Shown: piece by piece, positions 28,095 through 36,431 of the stretch
How the letters are laid out: each line of letters opens with the position of its first letter
How positions within the stretch are numbered: position 1 is the first letter of the stretch
NCBI RefSeq assembly: GCF_030147005.1
Contig: NZ_JASLAW010000066.1
Location: 1 to 42,537 of the forward strand
Length of the DNA stretch: 42,537 nt
Source of the DNA: Pseudomonas sp.
GTDB taxonomy: Bacteria > Pseudomonadota > Gammaproteobacteria > Pseudomonadales > Pseudomonadaceae
Direction of reading: 5' to 3'
The notes under the pieces: model-generated
What the model was told of the DNA's origin: nothing
The model's database searches: none
The model's input: only the letters and a program-made list of their open reading frames with translations
Translations under genes and position numbers: made by a program

Positions 28095-28144
28095 CGTTTC
28101 AGAGGAAGGCATCAGAGAGCCTGTGCGTCAGCCACTCAACCCTT

Positions 28145-28428
28145 CCCGGTCGGTATTCGCCATGTACCTGCGTACCAACACCCGCACTCTGGAGAACTGG
28201 GAACAAGGCCGTGCCAAAGCCAAATGCGCAGGCAGTCACGTTGATACGGCTGGTGGCGCGCGTTTTCCCGAGACCGTGGCGCAACTTGCCCGGTCGGTAT
28301 TCGCCATGTACCTGCGTACCAACACCCGCATTCTGGAGAACCGGGAACAAGACCGTGCCAAGCCAAATGCGCAGGCAGTCACGCTGATACGGCTGGTGGC
28401 GCGTTTTCCCGAGACCGGGCGCAACTTG
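28145..28428. repeat. Tandem direct repeat, two units of 144 and 140 bp
   Basis: Unit 1 is 28145-28288 and unit 2 is 28289-28428; both begin cccggtcggtattcgccatg and end gcgcaacttg. They differ by a few substitutions and four single-base losses in unit 2. No Shine-Dalgarno-led gene is seen in either strand; a reverse reading frame runs through both units, but it is more likely a by-product of the repeat. The whole gap between nuoN and the next gene (28045-28503) holds only this and two terminators. Confidence 0.9.
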
Positions 28429-28456
28429 CCGCACTGGGCTGACCTGCAACAGCCCC

Positions 28457-28490
28457 AAAAAAAACGCCCCGAATGTTCGGGGCGTTTTTT
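28457..28490. terminator. Bidirectional terminator
   Basis: CGCCCCGAA (28465-28473) pairs with TTCGGGGCG (28476-28484), flanked by eight A on the left and six T on the right. It serves the minus-strand outer-membrane gene that ends at 28504 and would also stop plus-strand transcripts. Confidence 0.9.
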
Positions 28491-28503
28491 CAGTGCAACG
28501 GCT

Positions 28504-29256
28504 TCAGAACGCGACACCGACCTTGAAACCATACTCATCACGCTTGAGCTTGGTGTTGTCGGCTACATAGGAGTCGTCATCGAGCTTGTATTCGGTACGG
28601 GTGTAGTACAGGCCCGCCATCACCGGCAGGTTGCCTTTCTGGTTCATCAGCAGGCTGACTTCGGCGTAAGGGTTGGTGCGATCCTTGAGGTCTACGCTGT
28701 CGCTGCCCACGCCATCCACCTTGAGTTTGGCGCGGCCATCGATGGTATGACGGGCACCGGCTTCAAGGCGCAGGGTCATGTCATCGAACTGATGGTTGTA
28801 ACCCAGGGCCGCCTTGGCGAACGGCGATTTGTTGGTGAGCTTCAGGTCGTAACCGTTGGTGTCCGGCTCGTAGCGGGTCCAGGTGTAGCCACCGCCGACG
28901 ATCACGTCGACAAAGTTGCGCGCGTCCAGCGCGGCGCGCCAGCCGAGGTCGAGGTCGGCCTGGCCTTCCTTGAGTTTGTTATCGCTTTTTTCACCGTACT
29001 TGGCTTCGATACCGGCCTGGTAGATGAAGCCGGATTCGGCGGTGAGCTTGTTGCCGAAGTTGTAGAACAGCCCAGCTTCGGGCATGTGGTCCTTGTCGCT
29101 TTCGCTACCGCCTTCGAGCTTGAAGTCGTTGTAGCTACCGAGGATGCCGAAGGTGGAAATCGGGTCGGTGGAGGGTGCAGCGAACACCACGGCAGGCGCC
29201 GCCGCCAGGGCAAGCCACGAGGCGTTCTTGAAGAGTTTTCCGAATAATTTGGACAT
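28504..29256 (-). CDS. Outer-membrane beta-barrel protein
   Basis: 250 residues with a Sec signal peptide (hydrophobic WLALAAAPAVVFA, cleavage near residue 26). The mature part alternates polar and hydrophobic residues in strand-sized stretches (GLFYNFGNKLTAESGFIYQAG, DLDLGWRAALDA, VGGGYTWTRY, AALGYNHQ, LRLEAGARH, PVMAGLYYTRTEY) and ends in a phenylalanine (KVGVAF), the usual signal for BAM insertion. The size suggests 8 to 10 strands, as in OmpW- or OmpA-type barrels. The function is not known. GGAG lies nine bases before the ATG. Single gene with its own terminator. Confidence 0.8.
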   Translation of the reverse strand: MSKLFGKLFKNASWLALAAAPAVVFAAPSTDPISTFGILGSYNDFKLEGGSESDKDHMPEAGLFYNFGNKLTAESGFIYQAGIEAKYGEKSDNKLKEGQADLDLGWRAALDARNFVDVIVGGGYTWTRYEPDTNGYDLKLTNKSPFAKAALGYNHQFDDMTLRLEAGARHTIDGRAKLKVDGVGSDSVDLKDRTNPYAEVSLLMNQKGNLPVMAGLYYTRTEYKLDDDSYVADNTKLKRDEYGFKVGVAF

Positions 29257-29491
29257 CGTTTACATCTCCATTTTTGGGTGGGCAAAATATTCAGGAATCG
29301 GTTCGAACCTCGGCTTTTGCAAAAAGTTCGGACGAATTTGCACCAAAATGGAGGAAAAACGATTTAGCAAGGGCTCTAGATCAATACTCTTCGCAATTTA
29401 CCCTGACCACACCCTGTTTAAAGAATGGGAAGCGGCGGCAAATCACTGAAGCAGGCCGTGCGTCAGTCCGAGTTATCATTTTGAATGAACC

Positions 29492-29521
29492 TTTACGCGC
29501 GGCGGCCTATCCATCTATAAC
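29492..29521 (+). promoter_or_regulatory. Candidate sigma-70 promoter of the 78-residue gene
   Basis: TTTACG (29492-29497), an 18-base spacer and TATAAC (29516-29521), with GGGAGG and the ATG at 29538 just after. Confidence 0.5.
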
Positions 29522-29537
29522 AAGACAGGGAGGCAAC

Positions 29538-29774
29538 ATGAGTACCGCTAAAATCTACACCATCCGCTATCAGCTGCACGGTAACCCCAAGTCTTTCGTA
29601 GTGCGCGCCGAGGTGATGAACAGCACCGAGGCCTGGCATTGGGCGGCCGTCGATGCCGATATTGCGCACGTCAGCCGCGTTGGCCGCGTGGGGCACGAGC
29701 AGGTGAAAAAAACCACCCGGCCCTGGGCTGAAAAGTATGGCATCACTGACGTGAGCTGGAACCCTCCAAAATAA
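29538..29774 (+). CDS. Small conserved Pseudomonas protein (probably DUF6555)
   Basis: 78 residues, MSTAKIYTIRYQLHGNPKSF at the start, with a tryptophan-rich middle (EAWHWAAVDADIAHV). A GGGAGG Shine-Dalgarno precedes the ATG at 29538; a longer in-frame reading from 29274 is rejected because it crosses the divergent promoter space. I remember this N-terminus from a small Pseudomonas family (DUF6555) but could not check it. No signal peptide or membrane helix; the function is unknown. Confidence 0.78.
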   Translation: MSTAKIYTIRYQLHGNPKSFVVRAEVMNSTEAWHWAAVDADIAHVSRVGRVGHEQVKKTTRPWAEKYGITDVSWNPPK

Positions 29775-29777
29775 ACA

Positions 29778-29801
29778 AAGCCCCGCACTGATGCGGGGCT
29801 T
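29778..29801. terminator. Terminator between convergent genes
   Basis: AAGCCCCGCA (29778-29787), loop CTGA, TGCGGGGCTT (29792-29801). The T-rich tail is better on the minus strand (TTTGTTTATTTT), so it mainly serves the minus-strand gene that ends at 29805. Confidence 0.75.
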
Positions 29802-29804
29802 GGT

Positions 29805-30014
29805 TCACTTCTTCAAGTCGCCCAACGGATCGTAGGGCGGCTTTTTTTCCGGCTGTTTTTGCTTCTCAAGTCGCTCTTTGTCCAGCGGCGCAATGGCCGG
29901 GCCGATGGGGTCGACCTGGGGATCGGCCAAGTCGGGCGAATCGGGATCGAATCCCAACTCATCCTTACCGCTGGCGTGTTCGCCGGAACGCGGGCCGTTC
30001 GGGGGGTTACTCAT
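29805..30014 (-). CDS. Small proline/charge-rich hypothetical protein (69 aa)
   Basis: 69 residues of low complexity, rich in Pro, Asp and Lys (DPDSPDLADPQVDPIGPAI, then KQKQPEKKPPYDPLGDLKK), likely disordered and cytoplasmic. AAGGAGGT stands before the ATG, a near-perfect ribosome-binding site that supports it as a true gene. It follows the 61-residue gene by 15 bp and probably shares its transcript. Not recognised. Confidence 0.65.
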   Translation of the reverse strand: MSNPPNGPRSGEHASGKDELGFDPDSPDLADPQVDPIGPAIAPLDKERLEKQKQPEKKPPYDPLGDLKK

Positions 30015-30029
30015 AAAAGACCTCCTTGC

Positions 30030-30215
30030 TTACAGCGGGCGGGCTTTGTCGTGGAGGTTTTCCAGGTCTTGTTCGACCCGCTCCACGTCATCGTTGTCGT
30101 TGTCTTGACGCTCCGCCGGGTCGTTGGGGCGCAGTGCATCGTTATCACGCTCCTCTTCACCAGGGGTGCGATCGGGATCGGGCGTGCCAGGCGGCGGTTG
30201 CTTGTGTTCGGACAT
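30030..30215 (-). CDS. Small acidic hypothetical protein (61 aa)
   Basis: 61 residues, very polar (PPPGTPDPDRTPGEEERDND, then NDNDDVERVEQDLENLHDKARPL), probably disordered with a short C-terminal helix. GAGGTAA lies before the ATG. Co-directional with, and 15 bp upstream of, the 69-residue gene, which has a similar composition. Not recognised. Confidence 0.62.
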   Translation of the reverse strand: MSEHKQPPPGTPDPDRTPGEEERDNDALRPNDPAERQDNDNDDVERVEQDLENLHDKARPL

Positions 30216-30328
30216 GATGGCTTACCTCATGGGGACTTCAGGGATTTAGAGGAACCCGCGTTGGCCATCGTTCAACTTGATTGCCTGAAGCATGAGAAGA
30301 TGCCCTCCCGTGCTGGAGACTGACCCGA

Positions 30329-30850
30329 ATGTTCGAACTCAAACCCTGCGACCCTGCGCTCTACCGCCAACAAACCCGCCGCAGCACGCTGATCGTCGCC
30401 GTCGTGTTCCTGGCCCTGGCCATGTTGCTGTCGAGCCTGGCGGTGAGGCTGTTCGGCGAACCGGGCGCTGATAATTTTCGCTTCAATGTCGGTGGCGTGT
30501 TTGCCGGGGTGCTGATCACCGTCGCCCTGGTGCGCGGCCCCTTCTGGCGCCAGTCGTGGCTGGCATCGGCGGTATACGGCTGGCAGCTCAAGCGCAGCCT
30601 GATGAGCGTGACCAATGTGATGCACAAGGTCAGCGAGCGGGTACAGGCCGGCGACCCTATCGCTATCAAGGTATTGCGGTTCTACCACCTGGGGCTGACC
30701 CAGATGCATGCATTGGACGCCAACTCCAGCGCCCAGGCGCAACTGGTGGGTGAGGTCGACGCACACAAGGCCAGGATGCAGGCGCTGGGGATCGATACCG
30801 AGCAAACCCGCCTTGATCCGGCGTGGCTGGAGCACCTTAAAAACCCGTGA
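30329..30850 (+). CDS. DUF3087-like membrane protein
   Basis: 173 residues with two membrane helices near 23-41 (LIVAVVFLALAMLLSSLAV) and 53-68 (VGGVFAGVLITVALVR), followed by a soluble helical C-terminal part (HKVSERVQAGDPIAIKVLRFYHLGLTQMHALD...). This layout matches my recollection of the DUF3087 family of Pseudomonas and relatives. The function is unknown. GGAG lies ten bases before the ATG. Divergent from the two small genes on its left. Confidence 0.72.
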   Translation: MFELKPCDPALYRQQTRRSTLIVAVVFLALAMLLSSLAVRLFGEPGADNFRFNVGGVFAGVLITVALVRGPFWRQSWLASAVYGWQLKRSLMSVTNVMHKVSERVQAGDPIAIKVLRFYHLGLTQMHALDANSSAQAQLVGEVDAHKARMQALGIDTEQTRLDPAWLEHLKNP

Positions 30851-30895
30851 GCACGGCGTGTCTTTGCGCGGTAAATCTTCGCGCCGCGACTGGCG

Positions 30896-32260
30896 TTAAA
30901 CCGTTCGCTTATAGGGCAATAAACGCAACCCACTGGCGACAGCCCCCGCCAGCGCGAACAGGCAACCCAGCCACAATGCGCAGGCTGGGCCACTGTCCGT
31001 AAACAGGTGAAAACACAACGCTACCAGCGATGCGCCCAGGGTTTGCCCCAGCAACCGTGAGATCGCCACGATGCCACTGGCACCACCGCTGCGAGCCAAG
31101 GGCGCGCTGGTCATCAACGCTTTGAGGTTAGGCGATTGGAAAAAGCCGAAGCCGGCGCCGCACAAAGCCATGCGCCAGCCGATATCGAAGGCCGAGGCGT
31201 CATCGCCCAAGGTGGCCAACGTGGCCATGCCCACGCTGAGCATCAACAACCCAATGCCGCACAGCAGGCCCAGTGATACACGATCCGCCAGGCGCCCTGC
31301 GATCAGGGCCATGACCGCCACCACGGCGGGCCAAGGCGTCATCAGAAAGCCGGTTTCTACTTGGCTGTGGCCCAGCGCCGACTGCAGCAGAAACGGCAAC
31401 GCCACAAAAGCCAGGCCCTGAGCGCTGAAGGCGCAGATCGCCGTCAACGAAGACAACGCAAACACCGGGCGCTTGAACAAATCCACCGCCAGCATCGGCG
31501 CCGGGTGGCCGGCCTCGCGGCGCAGCAGCAACGCGCCGAACACCAGCGCCAGCGCAATCAGGCCCAGGGTCAACGCGCCCTGTGCGCCATGCACGGCGGC
31601 GCCCAAACCCAACACCAGCAAGGCGAACAGCCCGGCACACAACAAGGCCGCCAACCGGTCGAAGGCATGCCCGGTGATCGGCAGCGTGGGTAACGAGCGC
31701 AGGCCCAGGCCGAGGGCCAACAGCCCCAATGGCACGTTGATCAGGTACAGCCAATGCCAGCTGGCTACTGACAGGATCGCCGATGCCGCCGTGGGCCCCA
31801 GGGTGAACGCCAGCCCCACCACCAGCGAGTTGTAGCCCAGGCCTCGCCCGAGCATTTTTGCGGGGTAGATATGCCGCAGCAAGGCGGTGTTGACGCTCAT
31901 CAGCGCCGCCGCCCCCAGGCCCTGCGCCACCCGTGCGGCAGTCAGGGTCAGCAGCGAATCGGCCAGCCCGCACAACAACGACGAGACAATAAACAGCAGC
32001 AGCCCGCCCAGATACACGCGACGATGCCCCAGCACATCGCTGAGCGAAGCAAACGGCAGCACCGTCGCGATAATCGCCAACTGGTAGGCGTTGACCACCC
32101 AGATCACCGACGCCGAGTCGGTGCCGATACCGTCCGCCAGCGTGGGCAAGGCGGTATTGACGATAGCGGTGTCCAGGGTCGCCATGCCGATCCCTAAGGA
32201 GAGGGCGATCACGGCCGGCAAGCGTTTATCGAGGGGCAGCCCATCGGCAACAGTAGACAT
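30896..32260 (-). CDS. MFS transporter, DHA2 (14-helix) drug-efflux type
   Basis: 454 residues, strongly hydrophobic, with the DHA2 signatures: LDTAIVNTALPTLADGIG in helix 1, the A-like loop LSDVLGHRRVYLGG, and the antiporter motif C region RVAQGLGAAALMSVNTALL. Members of this family export drugs or dyes with proton antiport (SmvA/EmrB-like). The ATG at 32260 is preferred to a TTG two codons upstream. The gene is convergent with the DUF3087-like gene, whose stop lies 45 bp away. No regulator lies beside it, so the substrate is open. Confidence 0.88.
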   Translation of the reverse strand: MSTVADGLPLDKRLPAVIALSLGIGMATLDTAIVNTALPTLADGIGTDSASVIWVVNAYQLAIIATVLPFASLSDVLGHRRVYLGGLLLFIVSSLLCGLADSLLTLTAARVAQGLGAAALMSVNTALLRHIYPAKMLGRGLGYNSLVVGLAFTLGPTAASAILSVASWHWLYLINVPLGLLALGLGLRSLPTLPITGHAFDRLAALLCAGLFALLVLGLGAAVHGAQGALTLGLIALALVFGALLLRREAGHPAPMLAVDLFKRPVFALSSLTAICAFSAQGLAFVALPFLLQSALGHSQVETGFLMTPWPAVVAVMALIAGRLADRVSLGLLCGIGLLMLSVGMATLATLGDDASAFDIGWRMALCGAGFGFFQSPNLKALMTSAPLARSGGASGIVAISRLLGQTLGASLVALCFHLFTDSGPACALWLGCLFALAGAVASGLRLLPYKRTV

Positions 32261-32480
32261 GAACAATCCGCACGGGTGGCAAGGGCGCCTAGATTACGGC
32301 CAGTGCGGATTTTTTTCAGCGGCGATTAAGTTGGCTGTCAATCTTTTCATGTTCGCCAAGGCCGGTTCAGGCCCGGATCAATAGCTGACTTGAAGCGTGG
32401 TCACGGTGGGTTGCCTGCAGAGACGTGCGAGGCGCAAATGCTCGCGATCAGCATGGTTGAGTGCTCCTGAAAGTGTGCCG

Positions 32481-32506
32481 AGGTCGCTGTTATGTGCCAG
32501 CGACCT
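32481..32506. other. Perfect 9-bp hairpin between the MFS and DyP genes
   Basis: AGGTCGCTG (32481-32489), loop TTATGTGC, CAGCGACCT (32498-32506). It lies 41 bp after the DyP gene end on the minus strand and may act in ending that transcript, but no T-run follows. Confidence 0.5.
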
Positions 32507-32546
32507 TAAGTCAGTTCCAGGGTGTGCGTGGCGCAGGCAGGCACCT

Positions 32547-33422
32547 TCAGGCAGGCGTCGCCGGTGTGATCGCGCTCAGGTCCAGGCGCCCTTCTCTCAA
32601 CGGCGGGCACCAATAGTAGCCACCGGTCAACGGCGTGCTGACGCGGTACAGGCCATCGACAATCCCGTCTTCCAGCCCGCTCATGCGGCGCAGTTGCGCT
32701 TCGAATGCATCCAGCGAATGCCCGAACGCGAGAAACATCAACCCCGCCTGGCCGTTTTCGGCCCAGGGCATCGAACGACGCACCACAAAGGCTTGCGGGG
32801 TGAAGCTTTCCTGGGCGGTACGCTTGGTGTGGGCGAATGCGGGGGCGTCGTCGAGTTCTTCATTGTCGCCATGGCGACGGCCGATGATGTGGTCGCGCTC
32901 CTGGGCGGGTAGCGCAGCGAAACCGTCGAGGTCGTGTTGCCATTGCTGGATGGCGGCGAAGCTGGCACCGCTGTTCGTGAAGGCCGCTTCGACGGCCGCG
33001 TCGTCGTGGGGGTTCTCGGTGCCGTCTTCGTAGTCGGTCAGGTCGAAACCGGTCTTGTAGCGAAAGCCTTCGGTCATTTGTACCAAGCGCAATGCCGGCG
33101 CCAGGGCTTTTTCGAACGCGCGGCTGCGCAGCAACAGTTCACCGCGGTCCGTGCCATGCAGCCATACCCACAGGGACTGTTGAGTGGCCGGGTTGTGCGC
33201 GCCCGGGCCGCTGATGGCCGTGAAACTGCGCAGCCCTTCGATGTCTGCGCCCAATGCGTTTACCAGCGGCTCACCGAAACCGACCACCGCCGCCGAATCG
33301 GTCAACTGCACCAGCGCGTCCAGCGCAGCGGGCAAAGCGTCCAGGGACTCGATGGCAAAAAAGAGATGGCGTGCCTGCAACGGCACCGGTGCGGCAAGAA
33401 TGCCCGGCTGGTACTGACTCAT
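32547..33422 (-). CDS. DyP-type haem peroxidase
   Basis: 291 residues, the size of YfeX-like (class B) DyP peroxidases. The distal aspartate is Asp133 in YEDGTENP (GxxDG motif), the likely proximal haem ligand is His198 in AFAHTKRT, and an arginine follows in VVRRSMPW. They oxidise dyes and phenols with hydrogen peroxide and may take part in oxidative-stress defence; the natural substrate is usually unknown. No signal peptide, so cytoplasmic unless loaded into an encapsulin (no encapsulin gene nearby). I start at the ATG at 33422, five bases after AAGGAG. Divergent from the aldehyde dehydrogenase gene. Confidence 0.92.
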   Translation of the reverse strand: MSQYQPGILAAPVPLQARHLFFAIESLDALPAALDALVQLTDSAAVVGFGEPLVNALGADIEGLRSFTAISGPGAHNPATQQSLWVWLHGTDRGELLLRSRAFEKALAPALRLVQMTEGFRYKTGFDLTDYEDGTENPHDDAAVEAAFTNSGASFAAIQQWQHDLDGFAALPAQERDHIIGRRHGDNEELDDAPAFAHTKRTAQESFTPQAFVVRRSMPWAENGQAGLMFLAFGHSLDAFEAQLRRMSGLEDGIVDGLYRVSTPLTGGYYWCPPLREGRLDLSAITPATPA

Positions 33423-33560
33423 GTGAACTCCTTCAAGAAAGCCGCGCAGTTTATCTCGAAGCACCCGGAATGCGCAGAGGAAAGCGCGCAAGCCTTGCCA
33501 CAGAGCCCTCGTATGGGTGACTCTCTAGTCATGTTTTGCAACTATTCCAGGGGTAGCGAC

Positions 33561-35177
33561 ATGACCACCAGCAACCTGCTCGCCCAGCTGTTTCCCGCCT
33601 CCACCGCAGAAATTCCCGAACAGTTTCGCTTAGCGGCGCCGATTGAACAGCGTGATTACCTGGTCGACGGCCAGTTGCGGGTGTGGAATGGCCCGCTGGC
33701 CCGCGTGCAAAGCCCCGTGCAGCTGGGCGACGAGCGCGTGCACATCGGCAGCACGCCATTGCTGGATGCCGAGACCGCCCTCACCGCTCTGGATGCCGCC
33801 GTGCGCGCGTATGATCGTGGCCAGGGTGAATGGCCGACAATGCGCGTGGCCGACCGCATCCGGCATGTGGAAGCATTCCTGCGGCGCATGCGCGAACAGC
33901 GCGACGCGGTGGTCAAGCTGCTGATGTGGGAGATCGGCAAGAACCTCAAGGACTCACAGAAAGAGTTCGACCGTACCTGCGACTACATCACCGACACCGT
34001 CAACGCTCTCAAGGAACTTGACCGGCGCAGCAGCCGCTTCGAGCTGGAGCAGGACACCCTTGGCCAAATCCGCCGCGTGCCTCTGGGCGTGGCGCTGTGC
34101 ATGGGGCCTTACAACTATCCGCTGAACGAGACCTTCACCACGCTGATCCCGGCGCTGATCATGGGCAATACGGTGGTATTCAAGCCGGCCAAGCTCGGCG
34201 TGCTGTTGGTCCGCCCGTTGCTGGAGGCGTTCCGCGACAGTTTCCCGGCCGGGGTGATCAACGTTATCTACGGCAGCGGCCGCGAAACCGTCAGCGCGCT
34301 GATGGCCAGCGGCAAGATCGATATTTTTGCGTTCATCGGCACCAACAAGGCCGCCAGCGACCTGAAAAAACTGCACCCCAAACCCCACCGCCTGCGCGCC
34401 GCATTGGGCCTGGATGCAAAAAACCCAGGCATCGTGCTGCCCGAGGTCGACCTCGATAACGCGGTGAGCGAAGCGCTCACCGGCTCGCTGTCGTTCAATG
34501 GCCAACGCTGCACCGCGTTGAAGATCCTGTTCGTGCATGAGGATGTGGTTGACGGTTTTATTGAAAAATTCAACGCCAGGCTGGCGACATTGAAACCCGG
34601 CATGCCCTGGGACGACGGCGTGGCGCTGACGCCGTTGCCGGAAGTGGGCAAGGTGGATTACCTCAACGATCTGGTGGCCGATGCCGCACGGCACGGTGCC
34701 CAGGTGGTGAATGCCAACGGCGGTACGAGCCGTGGCTCATTCTTCTACCCGGCGGTGCTGTACCCGGTGAACCCGCAGATGCGCGTGTACCACGAAGAGC
34801 AATTCGGCCCGGTGGTGCCGATCGTGCCCTACCGTGACCTGGCGACGGTGATCGATTACGTACTGGACTCGGACTTCGGCCAGCAATTGAGTCTGTTCGG
34901 CACCAACGCCGTGGAGATCGGACGGCTGGTGGATACCTTCGCCAACCAGGTCGGGCGGATCAATATCAACGCCCAATGCCAACGCGGGCCGGACACCTTC
35001 CCCTTCAACGGGCGCAAGAACTCGGCCGAGGGTACGTTGTCGGTACATGACGCGCTGCGCGTGTTCTCGATCCGCACCCTGGTGGCGACCAAATTCCAGG
35101 AGGGCAACAAGGCGCTGCTCGGCGACATCCTGCGCAATCGTGATTCAAACTTCATCAGCACCGACTACATCTTTTAA
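33561..35177 (+). CDS. Aldehyde dehydrogenase, NADP-dependent glyceraldehyde-3-phosphate dehydrogenase (GapN)-like
   Basis: 538 residues of the aldehyde dehydrogenase superfamily. The nucleophile is Cys317 (FNGQRCTA), the oxyanion Asn is Asn185 (GPYNYPLN), Lys208 sits in FKPA, and the second-sphere EQFGPVVP is present. The segment that normally reads LELGGK, holding the general-base Glu, reads LGLDAKNP (282-289), so that Glu is absent at its normal place. GapN enzymes oxidise glyceraldehyde-3-phosphate to 3-phosphoglycerate with NADP. The assignment to GapN is from general likeness and length. The ATG at 33561 has AGGGG seven bases upstream; the longer frame from 32934 overlaps DyP and is rejected. 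Confidence 0.8.
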   Translation: MTTSNLLAQLFPASTAEIPEQFRLAAPIEQRDYLVDGQLRVWNGPLARVQSPVQLGDERVHIGSTPLLDAETALTALDAAVRAYDRGQGEWPTMRVADRIRHVEAFLRRMREQRDAVVKLLMWEIGKNLKDSQKEFDRTCDYITDTVNALKELDRRSSRFELEQDTLGQIRRVPLGVALCMGPYNYPLNETFTTLIPALIMGNTVVFKPAKLGVLLVRPLLEAFRDSFPAGVINVIYGSGRETVSALMASGKIDIFAFIGTNKAASDLKKLHPKPHRLRAALGLDAKNPGIVLPEVDLDNAVSEALTGSLSFNGQRCTALKILFVHEDVVDGFIEKFNARLATLKPGMPWDDGVALTPLPEVGKVDYLNDLVADAARHGAQVVNANGGTSRGSFFYPAVLYPVNPQMRVYHEEQFGPVVPIVPYRDLATVIDYVLDSDFGQQLSLFGTNAVEIGRLVDTFANQVGRININAQCQRGPDTFPFNGRKNSAEGTLSVHDALRVFSIRTLVATKFQEGNKALLGDILRNRDSNFISTDYIF

Positions 35178-35194
35178 GAACACCGCAGAGCAGA

Positions 35195-35285
35195 ATGTGG
35201 GAGCGGGCTTGCTCGCGAATGCAGTGGGTCAGCCAGTACATCTGTCACTGACACACCGCGCTCGCGAGCAAGCCCGCTCCCACAT
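35195..35285. repeat. REPIN, copy 3
   Basis: Inverted arms atgtgggagcgggcttgctc (left) and gctcgcgagcaagcccgctc (right), ending at cccacat. It is the same family as the copies after the GNAT gene and after aceA, and lies directly after the GapN-like gene. Confidence 0.92.
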
Positions 35286-35327
35286 CTGATCATGCACATT
35301 CATACAATTGAGGCCACTTTACCAACG

Positions 35328-36389
35328 ATGAATTTGCCCCTCTTTGCCCGGCGCCTGCTGCGCCCGCTGCTCGACCCGTACCGGCGCTATCGCCATGCCA
35401 AGCTGATCCATGCCGTACGCGTGTCCATCGGCTTGCTGGCGACGATCCTGCTGACCACCGGCCTCAACCTGCCCCACGGTGAGTGGGCGTCGGTGACCAT
35501 GCTGATCGTGATTGGCGGGTTGCAGCACCACGGCAATATCGGCAAGAAAGCCGTGGAGCGCGCCTACGGCACGTTGATCGGCGCCAGCGTCGGCTTGCTG
35601 GTGGTGCTGCAACACGCCTGGCTCGGTTGGCCGGTGCTTACCTATTTGTTGATGTCAGCGATGTGCGGGTTCTTTTCCTACCACGCCATCGGCAAGGGCG
35701 GTTATATCGCGCTGCTGTCGGCGATCACGGTGTTTATCGTTGCCGGGCACGGTGACAACCCAATCTCGGACGGGCTGTGGCGCACCGTAGACATCCTCAT
35801 CGGCATTGCACTGGCCCTGGCGTTTTCCTTCGCCCTGCCGCTGTATGCGGTGTACTCGTGGCGTTACAACCTGGCCAGCGCGCTGCGCGACTGTGCGGCG
35901 ATCTATGGCCGGATCATCAATGGCCAATCGGTCACCGACGATGAACACCTCAAACTGCTCAACCGCTTGAATGCGGCAATGCTGCAACTGCGCTCGCTGA
36001 TGCCATCGGTGTCCAAGGAAGTGCGGATTTCAATGACCGAGCTGGACAAACTCCAGCGGCACCTGCGCATGTGCATCAGCACCCTGGAGATTCTCGGCAA
36101 CACCCGGCCGGACCCGCGCGATGAGCAAGCCACGGCACGCATGCAGGTAATGCTCAAGGCCGAGCATCGGCAGATTCGGGTGCAGTTGGTGGGGATGGCG
36201 CGGGCGTTGAAGTCGGGGATGACGGAGCGGTTGGAGCGCAGCGGCCATCCACCAGGCAATGCGCCTGTGCTGGATGCACCGATCTACAGTGCGCTGGATG
36301 GGTACCGGTTATTAACGCTGCAATTGGCCGCAAATGTGGATGCGATGCGCGGGCGGCTGGCAAAAACGTCAGCGCGCTGGCGTATCTGA
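35328..36389 (+). CDS. FUSC-family inner-membrane protein
   Basis: 353 residues. The N-terminal half has about six membrane helices (HAVRVSIGLLATILLTTGL; SVTMLIVIGGLQHHGNIGKK; GTLIGASVGLLVVLQH and so on) and the C-terminal half is a soluble helical domain. The motif VIGGLQHHGNIGKKAVERAYGTLIG matches the FUSC/YccS/AaeB group, which includes aromatic-acid and fusaric-acid exporters. No partner adaptor gene lies beside it. The start is uncertain: the ATG at 35328 is used, but an in-frame ATG at 35292 directly after the REPIN is possible; neither has a good Shine-Dalgarno. Confidence 0.82.
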   Translation: MNLPLFARRLLRPLLDPYRRYRHAKLIHAVRVSIGLLATILLTTGLNLPHGEWASVTMLIVIGGLQHHGNIGKKAVERAYGTLIGASVGLLVVLQHAWLGWPVLTYLLMSAMCGFFSYHAIGKGGYIALLSAITVFIVAGHGDNPISDGLWRTVDILIGIALALAFSFALPLYAVYSWRYNLASALRDCAAIYGRIINGQSVTDDEHLKLLNRLNAAMLQLRSLMPSVSKEVRISMTELDKLQRHLRMCISTLEILGNTRPDPRDEQATARMQVMLKAEHRQIRVQLVGMARALKSGMTERLERSGHPPGNAPVLDAPIYSALDGYRLLTLQLAANVDAMRGRLAKTSARWRI

Positions 36390-36431
36390 AGCATACTCGA
36401 CTGCATGCGAGCCAACAGTTCTTGGATAAAC

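Noticed and set aside
28099..28458. 119-codon minus-strand frame through both 144-bp repeat units
   Set aside because: The translated repeat units are not in the same frame throughout (unit lengths 144 and 140), there is no Shine-Dalgarno, and the composition is not protein-like; kept as a repeat.
28054..29247. 397-codon plus-strand frame across the tandem repeat and the outer-membrane gene
   Set aside because: It would read through a strong bidirectional terminator and antisense to a protein with a signal peptide and beta-barrel signature.
32934..35177. A 747-residue version of the GapN-like protein
   Set aside because: The first 209 codons lie antisense to the DyP peroxidase; the ATG at 33561 has a good Shine-Dalgarno and gives the normal length.
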